Shown one piece after another: positions 54,790-64,000 of a stretch of DNA of 64,000 bases. The notes beneath the pieces were generated by a model. The model ran no database searches and was not told the origin of the DNA. It worked only from the letters and a program-made list of their open reading frames with translations. Source of the stretch: Periweissella ghanensis (lineage in GTDB: Bacteria; Bacillota; Bacilli; Lactobacillales; Lactobacillaceae); assembly GCF_918814755.1 (NCBI RefSeq), contig NZ_CAKKNT010000003.1:1-64000 (forward strand), read 5' to 3'. Made by a program: the position numbers and the translations under genes. Positions within the stretch are counted from its first letter, which is position 1. Every line of letters starts with the position of its first letter.

Positions 54790-54803
54790 TGTAAGCGCTT
54801 AAT
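54790..54803. promoter_or_regulatory. LacI/CcpA-type operator candidate
   Basis: TGTAAGCGCTTAAT, with TAAGCGCTTA a perfect palindrome. It resembles a cre site but differs at the last two positions. It lies directly upstream of the -35 of the PTS gene in the divergent region and could act on both operons. Confidence 0.5.
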
Positions 54804-54809
54804 CAATCC

Positions 54810-54838
54810 TTGCCAAGCCGTTTTGAGTTCGGTATACT
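54810..54838 (+). promoter_or_regulatory. Promoter of the GatC-like gene
   Basis: -35 TTGCCA (54810-54815), 17-base spacer, -10 TATACT (54833-54838). The remaining divergent region 54653-54789 shows no gene. Confidence 0.7.
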
Positions 54839-54904
54839 GTGGGCGTCATTAACAGTTGAAAACCCGCCACCCTAAACAATCAAAACTAAAGGAGTATTTT
54901 TTTC

Positions 54905-56171
54905 ATGTTAGAAAATATACAATTTGGCTTTAATTTCTTTATTGGTCTCGGGGGTGCGGCGATGATGTTTATTATCATCACGCTCCTCTCACTGTGTTTT
55001 AGAGTCTCGATTTCCAAAGCCCTCGAAGGTGGTCTGCGCATGGCAATTGCGTTGACCGGGATGTCAGCGATTATCTCCTTGCTAACGAGTACCTTTGGCC
55101 CGGCACTCGACGCCTTTGTCAAAGCAACCGGCGTGGGGTTAATCATCACCGATCTGGGGTGGGCCCCGTTAGCCGTCATTACTTGGGGTTCAATTTATAC
55201 GCTGTATTTTGCGGTGTTGGAAATTTTAACCAATTTGGTGATGCTTGGGTTAAAGCTCACCAATACTTTGAATGTTGATATGTTTAATGTTTGGAATATT
55301 TCAATTTTAGGCTTGTTAGTTAATTACTACGCCCATAATATTTTTATCACGTCGCTGTTTGTTGTCGGCATTGTGATGTTGATGTTATTAAATGCTGATG
55401 TAATTAAGCCGACCGTTAACCAACTCCTCGATTATGATGCCGATAACATAACAACCACCGCGCACCCATCGCTGCTAATTATGCCATTAGCGCTCTTGAT
55501 TGATACCATCATTGGCAAGCTTTTCCCAGCGATTGATAAATATGATTTTGATGCCCAAACATTAAATGACCGGATTGGCTTTTGGGGCAGTAAGTTTGCG
55601 ATTGGGGCTTATCTAGGGTTATTTGTCGGTATTTTAGGCCGCCAAGATGTTAGTAAAATTCTGGCACTTGCCTTTACCGCAGCCGTGGCGTTGGAATTAT
55701 TTGCGTATATCGGTGGTTGGTTTGGCCCGGCTATTGAACCACTATCAGAAGGTATTAAGCACATCATGACTAAGCGGCTGCACCAACGTAAATTATTTGT
55801 CGCCATTGATTGGCCAATTCTCGGTGCCCGCACCAGCGTTATTGTTGGTTGCTAAAGGCAAAGTCATTCGGATGACCTTAAACGGTATTATTGTAATTCC
55901 GTTATTCCTGTGGGCGGCTACCGCAATTGCCCCCTTTATCAGTCAGACGTCCAAAGCCATGGGCACCTTCCCCAAAGGCTTGCGAGCCAACCAACTCTTT
56001 AGCTCGATTGATTCCGATCCGCTGGAAAAATTACTCGCTATTTTGATTGGTAAAACCGTGGCTAGTCCCACCATTCTGCAAGGCGGGCTTGTCGTGGGAG
56101 CGCTAGTTGCGTATAGCCTATTATTTGGTTGGTATTTACGGACGATGCGCCAACGCAATGTGTCAAATTGA
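54905..56171 (+). pseudogene. GatC-like PTS EIIC, frameshifted
   Basis: About 420 residues if the frame is repaired. The N-terminal 310 codons (MLENIQFGFNFFIGLGG...) show the multi-spanning galactitol-family EIIC layout; the frame then changes near 55810-55830 around IDWPIL and the protein continues as APALLLVAKGKVIRMTLNG in the +1 frame to 56171. As it stands it stops at 55855, losing the last membrane helices. No EIIA or EIIB gene lies beside it, so uptake would need partners elsewhere. AAAGGAG lies upstream of the ATG. Decay or a sequence error. Confidence 0.8.
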
Positions 56172-56212
56172 CTTAGTTGATGGCTAATTGAGGTATTAAA
56201 AACTAACTAAAC

Positions 56213-56250
56213 AAACCTGCCCAGCGAATTAGCATTTGGGCAGGTTGTTT
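56213..56250 (+). terminator. Terminator
   Basis: Inverted repeat AACCTGCCCA / TGGGCAGGTT with a T-rich tail after the GatC-like gene. The stretch 56251-56435 shows no gene. Confidence 0.8.
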
Positions 56251-56435
56251 TATTTTGCTTACTTTTGAAGCGAAATTTGTTGGTATTTTCACAGATATAT
56301 AATTATACTTACTTTAGTTTCAATCCACGCACTGACGCAAAGTGTGCTTAAAAATTGATTGGCAGTGAATTATTCCCTGTCTTTTTTAGATTTGCTATGA
56401 TACGTTTAATTAAATACATTACGGGGGACTATGTA

Positions 56436-57389
56436 ATGGCAAAAATTACAATTACTGATATTGCCAAACAAGCTGGGGTGGCCAAAAGCACCGTTTCACG
56501 CTATTTAAATGGTGGTTCGGTTTCAAAAAAAACACGGTTAAAAATTGACCAAGTTGTTAAAGATGCTGATTATAAACCCAACGCGTTTGCCCAAAGTTTG
56601 AAAAAACAAACCTCACACACCATTGGGGTTATTGTGCCACGCTTAGATTCATTTGCCCAAACTGAAATGTTACGGGGATTAGATGCTGCTAACCAAGACG
56701 ACATTTTACTTATTCTAAATACGTATCAAGATGATGACTTAGTTCAAAATGCCATTGAACAAGTTGATATCCTTGGTCTGGGCGGTGTGATTCTTTTTGC
56801 GACCAACTTAACACCCACTATTAAGGATGCGCTACATGCACTCGATGTTCCAGTGGTTATTCAAGGTCAAAATGACCCTGCTTTTGCACGGGTTATCGTT
56901 GATGACAATTTAGCCGGCTCAGCAATTGGTCACGTGGCTGCAAACTCAACTAACACGCTTATCATCAGTGTTGATCCCCAGCAAGATTTTGAAGTTGGCG
57001 CGGTTCGCTATCAAGCCGTGACATCCCAACTTACGAAGCATTATGACACGGTTTACGCTGATTTTTCTTTAGCCACGGCTAAGCAAGTGACTACCCAAGC
57101 CTTAGCGACAACCCGCTACGACACAATTATCGCGCTGTCGGATTTAATGGCTGCCGGGGCGCTTCAAAGCCTTAAGAATGCGAATGTGAATGTCCCGGAA
57201 GATACAAGCGTGTATGGTTTTGGTGGCACGCTGATTAGCGACTTAGTCTCACCTAACATTACAACTTTTGCTTTCGATTACTTTGCTGTTGGTCAACAAC
57301 TATACCACCTCTTCAAACAACAACAAATTAAACCCGAACCGACCAAAATTATTATTGGCGGCACATTAGTTAATAAGCAAAGCAATTAA
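56436..57389 (+). CDS. LacI-family transcriptional regulator of the sucrose genes
   Basis: 317 residues from ATG 56436 (GGGGGA upstream; the frame is open to 56355 but without a binding site). N-terminal LacI helix-turn-helix ITITDIAKQAGVAKSTVSRYLNGG, hinge region, and a periplasmic-binding-like effector domain beginning TIGVIVPRLDSFAQTEMLRGL. Located just upstream of the sucrose PTS and hydrolase genes, with two palindromic operators in the spacer, so it probably represses them (ScrR-like role). Confidence 0.88.
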   Translation: MAKITITDIAKQAGVAKSTVSRYLNGGSVSKKTRLKIDQVVKDADYKPNAFAQSLKKQTSHTIGVIVPRLDSFAQTEMLRGLDAANQDDILLILNTYQDDDLVQNAIEQVDILGLGGVILFATNLTPTIKDALHALDVPVVIQGQNDPAFARVIVDDNLAGSAIGHVAANSTNTLIISVDPQQDFEVGAVRYQAVTSQLTKHYDTVYADFSLATAKQVTTQALATTRYDTIIALSDLMAAGALQSLKNANVNVPEDTSVYGFGGTLISDLVSPNITTFAFDYFAVGQQLYHLFKQQQIKPEPTKIIIGGTLVNKQSN

Positions 57390-57401
57390 TAATCATTTTA
57401 A

Positions 57402-57430
57402 TTGCTTTATTTTTTGTTAGCGCTTACAAT
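57402..57430 (+). promoter_or_regulatory. Promoter of the sucrose PTS operon
   Basis: -35 TTGCTT (57402-57407), 17-base spacer, -10 TACAAT (57425-57430). An operator palindrome overlaps the spacer and the -10. Confidence 0.7.
57415..57428. promoter_or_regulatory. Operator 1, cre-like
   Basis: TGTTAGCGCTTACA; its reverse complement TGTAAGCGCTAACA fits the cre consensus TGNAANCGNTNNCA fully. It overlaps the -10, so binding by CcpA or the LacI-type regulator would repress. Confidence 0.75.
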
Positions 57431-57445
57431 GGTGTTGTTGAAAAA

Positions 57446-57459
57446 TGGAACCGTTTCCA
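57446..57459. promoter_or_regulatory. Operator 2, LacI-type
   Basis: TGGAACCGTTTCCA, a near-perfect palindrome between promoter and start codon that also satisfies the cre consensus. One of the two sites is probably for the local LacI-type regulator and the other for CcpA; the sequence does not decide which. Confidence 0.7.
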
Positions 57460-57475
57460 AAAGAGAGGTGAAAAT

Positions 57476-59452
57476 ATGAAGCATGCTGAAGTTGCTCAAA
57501 GAATTATTGCTGCATTAGGACCAAACAACGTTATTACGGCCGCCCATTGTGCAACCCGTTTGCGCTTAATTGTAAAAGACCGCGATATCATTGATCAAAC
57601 GGCCTTAGATAATGATCCTGATTTAAAAGGAACTTTTGATTCAAATGGCCAGTTCCAAATTATTGTTGGACCTGGAGACGTTAATAAGGTTTATGATGAA
57701 TTCATTAAACAAACTGGTGTTAAGACGGCCACACCGGAAGAACTTAAAGAAATTGCGGCGCAACAAGGTGCTAAACAAAATCCTTTGATGGCCATCATCA
57801 AAGTTTTATCTGATATTTTTGTGCCCCTTATTCCAGCCATGACTGCCGGTGGTCTCTTGATGGCCTTAAATAATATTCTAACTGGTAGCAATTTATTTGG
57901 GGCCAAGTCACTCGTCCAAATGTATCCACAAATTGCCGATATTGCTGCCATGGTTAATTTAATGGCTTCAGCCCCCTTTGCATTCTTGCCAATTTTAATT
58001 GGATTTACGGCAACGAAACGGTTTGGTGGTAGTGAAATTCTTGGGGCAACTGCCGGCATGATGTTAGTAATGCCATCACTTGTTAATGGCTATAACGTGG
58101 CCGAAGCGGTTGCCGCAGGTAAAATGCCATTTTGGCACATTCTTGGCCTCGATGTTGCTCAAGCTGGTTATCAAGGGCAAGTCCTCCCAGTGATTGGGGT
58201 GGCCTTCATCTTGGCAACCTTAGAAAAATTCTTCCATAAACGCCTTAAAGGGGCCATTGATTTTACATTCACCCCTATGCTTTCAATTATTATTACCGGC
58301 TTTTTGACTTTTATCGTTGTCGGCCCAATCTTACGCACCGTTTCAACTGGGATTACTGATGGCTTAGTTGCCTTATACAACTCACTCGGCTTTATCGGGA
58401 TGGGGATTTTTGGAACTTTCTATTCTGCCATCGTGGTTACTGGGCTACACCAAAGTTTTCCAGCGATTGAAACCACGTTATTAGCTGACATTTCAAAAAC
58501 GGGTGGTGATTTCATCTTCCCTATCGCGGCTGTTTCAAACGTGGCTCAAGGAGCTGCTACTTTTGCGATTTTCTTCCTTGCTAAAAATAATGAAAAAGTA
58601 CGGGCCCTCGCTTCATCTGCTGGGGCGTCTGCAATGTTAGGTATCACTGAACCCGCGATGTTTGGGGTCAACTTAAAATACAAGTTCCCATTCTTTATTG
58701 CCCTTGGTTCAGCTGGGATTGCCGGCCTTGTGATTGGGCTATTCCATGTTCTTTCAGCCTCACTTGGCCCTGCTGGGGTGATTGGTTTCATCGCCATTCC
58801 GGCTAACAAATGGATTGGCTTCTTCATTAGTATTGCCATTTCATTTACGCTTGCCTTTACCTTTACTTACTTGTACGGTAAGAAAAAATTCGCGCTTGCA
58901 ACCGTAAATGTTCCAACCGCTAGTCCCGCAACTGCAACATCAACTAATGTTACCGCCACTGAAAATGCAAGCTACACCCCTAGTGAAACTGATTTACTCG
59001 TTACCGCCCCAGTCAGTGGAACCACAACTGAACTTAAGGATGTTAATGATCCCGTATTTGCCAGTGGTGCGATGGGCGCAGGTATTGCAATTGATTCAAG
59101 TAACGGCCATGTTACGGCACCGGTTACTGGTACAATTAGTGTCGCATACCCAACTGCCCATGCCTACGGACTCGTCAGTGACGACGGTGTCGAAGTATTA
59201 ATTCACATTGGCATTGATACCGTTAACTTAAATGGAACTGGGTTTACCAGCCAAGTAACCCAAGGCCAACGCGTAAAACAAGGTGATGTCCTCGGTAGTT
59301 TTGATAAACAAGTCATTACAGATGCCGGCCTTGATTCGCATGTAATGGTAATTATTACCAATTCCGCTAATTACACGGCGATTAAGACTACTATCACTGG
59401 GACCGTTAAAGTTAATGAAACGTTATTAGCCTGTGTGAAGAAAGGAGTTTGA
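57476..59452 (+). CDS. PTS sucrose-type EIIBCA
   Basis: 658 residues in order B-C-A. EIIB: phosphorylated Cys25 in AAHCATRLRL. EIIC: about ten membrane helices with ITEPAMFGVNLKYKFP. A flexible Thr/Ala-rich linker (about 480-515) leads to EIIA with FASGAMGAGIAI and the active His in VEVLIHIGIDTV. Takes up and phosphorylates a disaccharide, most likely sucrose, because the next gene is a sucrose-6-phosphate hydrolase. GAGAGGTG precedes the ATG. Confidence 0.9.
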   Translation: MKHAEVAQRIIAALGPNNVITAAHCATRLRLIVKDRDIIDQTALDNDPDLKGTFDSNGQFQIIVGPGDVNKVYDEFIKQTGVKTATPEELKEIAAQQGAKQNPLMAIIKVLSDIFVPLIPAMTAGGLLMALNNILTGSNLFGAKSLVQMYPQIADIAAMVNLMASAPFAFLPILIGFTATKRFGGSEILGATAGMMLVMPSLVNGYNVAEAVAAGKMPFWHILGLDVAQAGYQGQVLPVIGVAFILATLEKFFHKRLKGAIDFTFTPMLSIIITGFLTFIVVGPILRTVSTGITDGLVALYNSLGFIGMGIFGTFYSAIVVTGLHQSFPAIETTLLADISKTGGDFIFPIAAVSNVAQGAATFAIFFLAKNNEKVRALASSAGASAMLGITEPAMFGVNLKYKFPFFIALGSAGIAGLVIGLFHVLSASLGPAGVIGFIAIPANKWIGFFISIAISFTLAFTFTYLYGKKKFALATVNVPTASPATATSTNVTATENASYTPSETDLLVTAPVSGTTTELKDVNDPVFASGAMGAGIAIDSSNGHVTAPVTGTISVAYPTAHAYGLVSDDGVEVLIHIGIDTVNLNGTGFTSQVTQGQRVKQGDVLGSFDKQVITDAGLDSHVMVIITNSANYTAIKTTITGTVKVNETLLACVKKGV

Positions 59453-59454
59453 TT

Positions 59455-60708
59455 TTGATTGTAAATGATCAACAACAATACGAACAATATCATATCTATC
59501 CCACTCATGGCCTACTAAATGATCCGAACGGTTTAGTTTACTTTAAAGGCCAATACCATGTTTTCTATCAATGGAATCCGCATGCAACTAATCACAAATA
59601 TAAGGTTTGGGCCCATGTAGTTAGCGATGATTTGCGTAACTGGGAACGCTTGCCAATTGCCTTAGAGCCAAGTCTGGCTGAAGATCAAGGCGGCGTTTAC
59701 TCCGGAACGGCTTTGGTTGTCGCAGAAAAATTATACCTATTCTATACTGGTAATGTCCGCAATGATGCTGGTGAGAGTATTGCTTCATATCAAATGGCTG
59801 CCGTTTCCGATGACGGGATTCACTTTGAAAAGTTAGGGAAATTATTTGACCAACCTGCTGGTTACACGCGCCATGTTCGTGATCCTAAAATCTTGCACGT
59901 TGACAAAATGTATTATCTTTTACTCGGTGCGCAGCGACAGGATTTGACTGGTGATATCATCATATACTCATCCCCAAATCTTAAAGACTGGCAATTTCGA
60001 GGCTCATTACTTGATGAGCAATTACCAGCTTTTCGCGGTTACATGATTGAATGTCCTGATTTACTATTTATTGATAATCAAGCCGTGCTTGCATTTTCAC
60101 CCCAAGGCTTAGCTGCTGATGGTAATCATCTACAAAACATTTATAACACTGGCTATGTTTTAGGCGGATTTGACGCTGAAAATGCGAAGTTTAAGGTGCA
60201 CGGTGCTTTCCAGGAATTTGATAACGGTTTTGAATTTTATGCGGCCCAATCGTTAACCCACCATGCACGGACCCTTTTGTGGGGCTGGGCTGGAATTATG
60301 CCCCCTGAGCGTGAACAAACTTTGCCAACTATTGGTCAAGGTTGGGCCCATGTCTTATCGTTACCACGTGATTTAACAATTCAAGATAGACGATTACATC
60401 AAAATCCGTTACCTGAAATGGGCATTTTTAAGCTGGTGAATACTACGAACGAAATTTCAGGACCTGGCTTATGGGAATTACCCGCGACTGCAGATAAGTG
60501 GTTATTGAATCTCACCTCAACCTTTCAAATTGAACGCCAAGCCGATTGTTTAACGATGCGCCGCCGACAATGGGAGTCAGGAATTTGGGAAACTCGCATT
60601 ATTGAAGGTGATCTTGCCAGCATTAAGCTAGTTATTGATACTGATATCGTCGAAATATACGCTGGTAAAGGTGCCTTTGTCATGACAGCACGGTACTTTA
60701 ATAATTAG
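59455..60708 (+). CDS. scrB: Sucrose-6-phosphate hydrolase (GH32)
   Basis: 417 residues from a TTG at 59455, seven bases after AAAGGAG; the frame also contains an upstream TTG at 59449. GH32 signatures: HGLLNDPNGLVYF with the nucleophile Asp, QWNPH, VYSGTAL, RHVRDPK and MIECPDL (acid/base Glu), and a short C-terminal beta-sandwich. Splits sucrose-6-P into glucose-6-P and fructose in the cytoplasm. Two bases after the PTS gene, so coupled. Confidence 0.92.
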   Translation: MIVNDQQQYEQYHIYPTHGLLNDPNGLVYFKGQYHVFYQWNPHATNHKYKVWAHVVSDDLRNWERLPIALEPSLAEDQGGVYSGTALVVAEKLYLFYTGNVRNDAGESIASYQMAAVSDDGIHFEKLGKLFDQPAGYTRHVRDPKILHVDKMYYLLLGAQRQDLTGDIIIYSSPNLKDWQFRGSLLDEQLPAFRGYMIECPDLLFIDNQAVLAFSPQGLAADGNHLQNIYNTGYVLGGFDAENAKFKVHGAFQEFDNGFEFYAAQSLTHHARTLLWGWAGIMPPEREQTLPTIGQGWAHVLSLPRDLTIQDRRLHQNPLPEMGIFKLVNTTNEISGPGLWELPATADKWLLNLTSTFQIERQADCLTMRRRQWESGIWETRIIEGDLASIKLVIDTDIVEIYAGKGAFVMTARYFNN

Positions 60709-60726
60709 CAATGACCTTTAAAGCAC

Positions 60727-60773
60727 AAAACCCCTTAGATTACTGCATCGCAGCGATCTAAGGGGTTCTTTTT
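60727..60773. terminator. Bidirectional terminator
   Basis: Inverted repeat AACCCCTTAGAT / ATCTAAGGGGTT with a long T-run between convergent genes. Confidence 0.85.
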
Positions 60774-61100
60774 TTACAAGACGACGGATAGCGTACCGGC
60801 ACCAAAGTGATGAAGCCACATCCCCACCATATAAATAAGCAAGCTACTAACGGGACTGGCGATTAATGCCAAGCCTGCTGCAACTAGATGACCGTCTTTG
60901 TACCAAATGTAAGCTTGCGCGGCAAATTCAAACAGTGCACAGATTGACACCGCTGAAACGGCAGGCAGTAACATGCCAAACAGGGTAAAATCACCAGCTG
61001 AAAAAATTGCATAGGCAATCGCCCAAAGCATGATAATACTATATAATTGCCAGTTCGCCAAACGTTTAAAATAGCGTGTTGGCGCTTTTTTGTGTTGCAT
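60774..61100 (-). CDS. Small membrane protein, 108 residues
   Basis: From ATG 61100, preceded by GAGGGA. Basic N-terminus (MQHKKAPTRYFKRLANWQ), then about three hydrophobic segments ending MVGMWLHHFGAGTLSVVL. No family recognised. 34 bases after a second small membrane protein gene and probably in one transcript with it. Confidence 0.65.
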   Translation of the reverse strand: MQHKKAPTRYFKRLANWQLYSIIMLWAIAYAIFSAGDFTLFGMLLPAVSAVSICALFEFAAQAYIWYKDGHLVAAGLALIASPVSSLLIYMVGMWLHHFGAGTLSVVL

Positions 61101-61134
61101 TTCTAATCCCTCATTATTCACCCAACAACTTGCT

Positions 61135-61455
61135 TTAATGGGTTAAGTGTATTTTAGTCGTAGTTATGTCCGCTTGTTTATTGACATGATTTTGCCACAC
61201 AACTAGCCCGGTCGTTAATAAATAGATTACGATTAACCCGAGGATGCCACTTTTTTTCAAATCAAGCCGCTTAGTGCGATATTCAAACGGGGCTACGTAT
61301 AAGAAGAGCCACACATTGGCCCCCATCCACAAAGTATTAATCAAAGAATCATACAAATTAATGCTTAATGTCCACGTAAATTCCCCGACCGATAGTAATA
61401 ATAGTGCTAATAACCACGGGCGCTCCGTTCTGATTAGTTGCTTAACTAAATTCAT
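61135..61455 (-). CDS. Small membrane protein, 106 residues
   Basis: ATG 61455 with GAGGAC upstream. Three hydrophobic segments (PWLLALLLLSVGEFTWTLS, WMGANVWLFLYV and ILGLIVIYLLTTGLVVW) with positive charges between the second and third. No family recognised. Confidence 0.65.
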   Translation of the reverse strand: MNLVKQLIRTERPWLLALLLLSVGEFTWTLSINLYDSLINTLWMGANVWLFLYVAPFEYRTKRLDLKKSGILGLIVIYLLTTGLVVWQNHVNKQADITTTKIHLTH

Positions 61456-61552
61456 ATTGTCCTCAATTTACCTTTTACTTATTATCATCGTTAATTTTGC
61501 TTTGTAACCATTATACTACAAGCACCCCTATGCGCACGTAGCTAATAGCTAC

Positions 61553-61587
61553 AAAAAAAGATTAGGCAAATTAATTCCTAATCTTTT
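61553..61587 (-). terminator. Terminator of the LPxTG gene
   Basis: Inverted repeat AAAAGATTAGG / CCTAATCTTTT followed by T on the minus strand. Confidence 0.8.
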
Positions 61588-61599
61588 ACCGTATTGCTA

Positions 61600-63828
61600 T
61601 TAATCTTTGCGTTTTTGTAACTTTAAGAATTGCGCAAACGTAATAATAATTAATCCCACCCCAGTCGCTAACATTAACGTGTCTGATGTTTGGTCAGTCC
61701 GCGGTAATGTTTTACCTTCGGGTTTCTTAACATAATTCATGGGATTGAACTTAACCTTTTTTTGATTAACCACGGGCGCCTTAGTTGGTGCCGTTGGTTT
61801 AACTGGTTGCGGTGCTTTGGGGATTGCCGGTGCACTTGGCGTTGGCTTTGGTGCCACCGGTTGTGGATCTGCTTGATGCGGCGTTACCGGTTGTGGGTGG
61901 ACCGGATCTGGTGCCACCGGTGTTGGTACTTTGGGATCTGTGTTCGTTGGGGTACTTGGTGTATCCGGTCCCGCAATCGCGGTTGACGAACTCGTACTAC
62001 TATCAGATGGGTCAACCGGATCTGGGGCAATTGGCGTTGGCTCATCTGCTGAAGATGTATCATCCGGTGGTAGGATTGGCTCAGTTGGTGGCGCAATCAC
62101 CGGTGTGGTGCTACTGTCTGTGTTGCTTGGATCAACTGGATCTGGTGCCACCGGTGTTGTTGGTGTAGTTGAGCTAGTGTCCGTGCTGCTGTTTGTTGGT
62201 TCTGGTTCTGGTTCCGGTTCTGGTTCTGGTTCTGGTTCCGGTTCTGGTTCTGGTTCTGGTTTTGGTTCTGGTTCTGGTTCCGGCGTTGGTTCTGGTTCTG
62301 GTTTTGGTTCCGGCTGTGGATTGTACGTATTGGTAATATCATAATTACCATTTGCACCATCCCCACCGGTTACTGAATAACCATTCGGAGTTGGCACTTC
62401 TTTTACAGAATATTTAATGGGCGTACCATTACGATCATTTTTGAGTAAATTAGCAAAGTCAAATTGCCAGCCATTTCCCGTAGAAACTTCAATTGATGTT
62501 GGTCCATCGATTTGCCCAGGTTTTACTTCCTGATCGTTTGCATAAAGTTGGACGTTAACACTTGCTGGCCGCGTTTGGTCCGTATTATCGTTCCATTTGA
62601 TTTGACCTTTTACGTCAGCAACTTCGGACGTAGATGGTTTGTTCGAATCTGTTGGATCGGTGGTAATGGGTGTAGTGATAATTTTACCATCAGTACCTAT
62701 CCGTAAATAATCTGATTTTTTAGTTAATTCTTGGTCACCATTTACTAATTGAACGCGTTTTCCATCATTTTGTAAGAACGTAGTATTAGAAAATTGCGCT
62801 TGGAAAGTTTCTTGGGGAATTATTTCATAAACTTGAACTAAGTAAGCGGTATCCGAATCCCCTTTTATATCTACGGTAATCGTACCATCATTTTTTGTAG
62901 TAACCTCATATTGTTCTCTACCAATTGGTTCATAATTATTTGGTGTTGTATCACTATCTCGATCGATAACTTTGGATACTATAGTACTAGTACTGTCCTT
63001 ATCCCACTGAGAATCCTTTGAACTTAGTTTTGAGGTTACGGTTAAATCTTTTATCTTATCTAAAGTCTGATATTTTTCACCATTTAGACCGACATTAACT
63101 AAAATTGACCACTGAACGCGAATCGTTTTATCTTCACCTTGTGTAAATTGACCATTTTGATCCAAAATTGGTTCCGGTTTACCAATAGAATTATAAGTAA
63201 GGTCGATATTTTCATTAGGGGTGTTTTTCAAGTTCCAATCTAATATAACTGAGGTTGGTGTCATACCAGCTTGTACTACAGCATTCAATTGATCCGCATT
63301 CCATTGGGCCGTGGCATTAAAACTACCAGTTAATTCACCCTTGTACTTGGTAATGTTTTCATTAAACGTAATGGTAATACTATTTGAGCTAATTTGCACG
63401 GCACCAATATCTATTGGCTGTAACGTACTATCGTTAATAGTAAATTGTAGCGAAGGACCGACCACAAACTTCAATTGACTGGGTAGCTGAACCGTCATCG
63501 TATCGCCAGGTTTAATTTGTTTAGTGTCTCTAATATCAAAATTCCATACCGCCTGAACTTTTTGGTGAATTTCACTACTATCTATCTGCTTAAGTGAATT
63601 ATCATCGTTACTTGCGATATAGGCCTTGGTTATAAATTGGCTGCCGTAATCAGGTGCCGTACTTGATGCTGGTGTATCCGAATTATTTGTTCCATTTGAA
63701 TCAGTAGTACTCGAACTATTTGAACTATTTGTATCGCTATTCACATCAGCAAATGCGGTCACTGGGGTTGTCGCTAATGACAAACTCAGGACGCATAAAC
63801 CGAACATCGCGATATGCTTTCTATTCAT
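61600..63828 (-). CDS. LPxTG-anchored surface protein with Cna-B domain and Pro-Glu stalk
   Basis: 742 residues. Signal peptide ([22 protein letters not shown]), Ser/Asn/Thr-rich stretch, then an adhesin-like region (about 60-390: [35 protein letters not shown]) like the N-terminal fold of collagen-type adhesins. A Cna-B domain follows (about 405-500: [39 protein letters not shown]), then a Pro-Glu repeat, a Pro/Asp/Ser-rich stalk, LPRTD, a membrane helix and the tail LKLQKRKD. The ligand is unknown. AAGGAG lies upstream of the ATG. Confidence 0.92.
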   Translation of the reverse strand: MNRKHIAMFGLCVLSLSLATTPVTAFADVNSDTNSSNSSSTTDSNGTNNSDTPASSTAPDYGSQFITKAYIASNDDNSLKQIDSSEIHQKVQAVWNFDIRDTKQIKPGDTMTVQLPSQLKFVVGPSLQFTINDSTLQPIDIGAVQISSNSITITFNENITKYKGELTGSFNATAQWNADQLNAVVQAGMTPTSVILDWNLKNTPNENIDLTYNSIGKPEPILDQNGQFTQGEDKTIRVQWSILVNVGLNGEKYQTLDKIKDLTVTSKLSSKDSQWDKDSTSTIVSKVIDRDSDTTPNNYEPIGREQYEVTTKNDGTITVDIKGDSDTAYLVQVYEIIPQETFQAQFSNTTFLQNDGKRVQLVNGDQELTKKSDYLRIGTDGKIITTPITTDPTDSNKPSTSEVADVKGQIKWNDNTDQTRPASVNVQLYANDQEVKPGQIDGPTSIEVSTGNGWQFDFANLLKNDRNGTPIKYSVKEVPTPNGYSVTGGDGANGNYDITNTYNPQPEPKPEPEPTPEPEPEPKPEPEPEPEPEPEPEPEPEPEPTNSSTDTSSTTPTTPVAPDPVDPSNTDSSTTPVIAPPTEPILPPDDTSSADEPTPIAPDPVDPSDSSTSSSTAIAGPDTPSTPTNTDPKVPTPVAPDPVHPQPVTPHQADPQPVAPKPTPSAPAIPKAPQPVKPTAPTKAPVVNQKKVKFNPMNYVKKPEGKTLPRTDQTSDTLMLATGVGLIIITFAQFLKLQKRKD
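62197..62313 (-). repeat. Hexanucleotide Pro-Glu coding repeat
   Basis: About 19 units of a 6-base CCAGAA-type repeat encode Pro-Glu (with some Pro-Lys and Pro-Thr). Third-base variants are few, so the tract may change length by slippage. Long open frames on the other strand here are artefacts of the repeat. Confidence 0.9.
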
Positions 63829-64000
63829 GGGACGCGCTTGCTCCTTGCATATATATATTAATTATTAATACCTTGCATAATAATTTTAATTATTCTATGG
63901 TAAAAGTTATGATATTAAAACAAAATACACTAAATATTAACAATTGATATTATATATTATTTTTCTATATATTTATACATAATCTTTATAACTTATAAAT

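Noticed and set aside
61762..62344. Long open frames on the plus strand across the LPxTG gene
   Set aside because: They arise from the low-complexity Pro-Glu and Pro-rich coding sequence of the minus-strand gene and have no start signals or family features.
1..64000. CRISPR array, prophage, rRNA or tRNA genes
   Set aside because: No regularly spaced repeats, phage structural genes, rRNA sequence or complete tRNA cloverleaf was noticed when reading the window.

Overview
The window comes from a lactic acid bacterium of the family Lactobacillaceae. The support is the gene content: low-to-moderate GC genes with AGGAGG-type ribosome binding sites, a KxYKxGKxW signal peptide with MucBP repeats and an LPxTG anchor, a tryptophan T-box, CopY-type copper control, phosphotransferase (PTS) sugar uptake and LacI/CcpA-type operators. 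I cannot name the species from sequence alone. No rRNA, tRNA or CRISPR array was seen.

Layout. 1-9.6 kb: an mntH-usp operon behind a long structured leader RNA, a frameshifted oligo-1,6-glucosidase gene, two tandem DUF218 membrane proteins, and a MurA with Asp in place of the usual active-site Cys. 9.7-14.1 kb: small membrane proteins, a large LPxTG/MucBP adhesin and a DoxX protein. 14.3-29.8 kb: a defence island with a Dcm-type 5mC methyltransferase and a Sau3AI-like endonuclease (probable GATC system), a three-gene operon resembling DptF-DptG-DptH (restriction arm of the phosphorothioation system) with no dndABCDE-like modification genes in view, and a type I-like hsdS/hsdM pair plus a frameshifted partner; this HsdM has lost the Asn of its NPPF motif. 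30.1-33.0 kb: a copper operon (copY, membrane cupredoxin, copper ATPase). 33.1-36.0 kb: a decayed IS200/IS605 element inserted in a PIN-type gene next to an ImmA/IrrE peptidase gene.

36.3-49.4 kb: an aromatic amino acid supercluster on the minus strand. A Trp T-box (specifier UGG) precedes trpB-D-C-F-A-E-G, an unusual order. Directly after trpG there is a second promoter, a 16-residue leader peptide ending Tyr-Tyr-Phe-Tyr-Phe, alternative RNA stems and a strong terminator, followed by aroA-tyrA-aroK/chorismate mutase fusion-MFS-aroC-aroE. This reads as ribosome-mediated attenuation by Tyr/Phe supply and is, with the Dpt-like trio, the most interesting signal here.

49.7-64 kb: two paralogous small lipoproteins, a PEBP-family protein, an MFS exporter, a ribokinase plus pentulose/hexulose-phosphate epimerase pair divergent from a frameshifted GatC-like PTS membrane subunit, a sucrose operon (LacI-type regulator, PTS EIIBCA, sucrose-6-phosphate hydrolase) with two operator-like palindromes, two small membrane proteins, and a second LPxTG protein with a Cna-B domain and a Pro-Glu repeat stalk. 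A 90-bp intergenic repeat occurs twice (36.1 and 49.6 kb). Three genes carry single-base frameshifts (about 4395, 27775 and 55820); these could be real decay or sequence errors.
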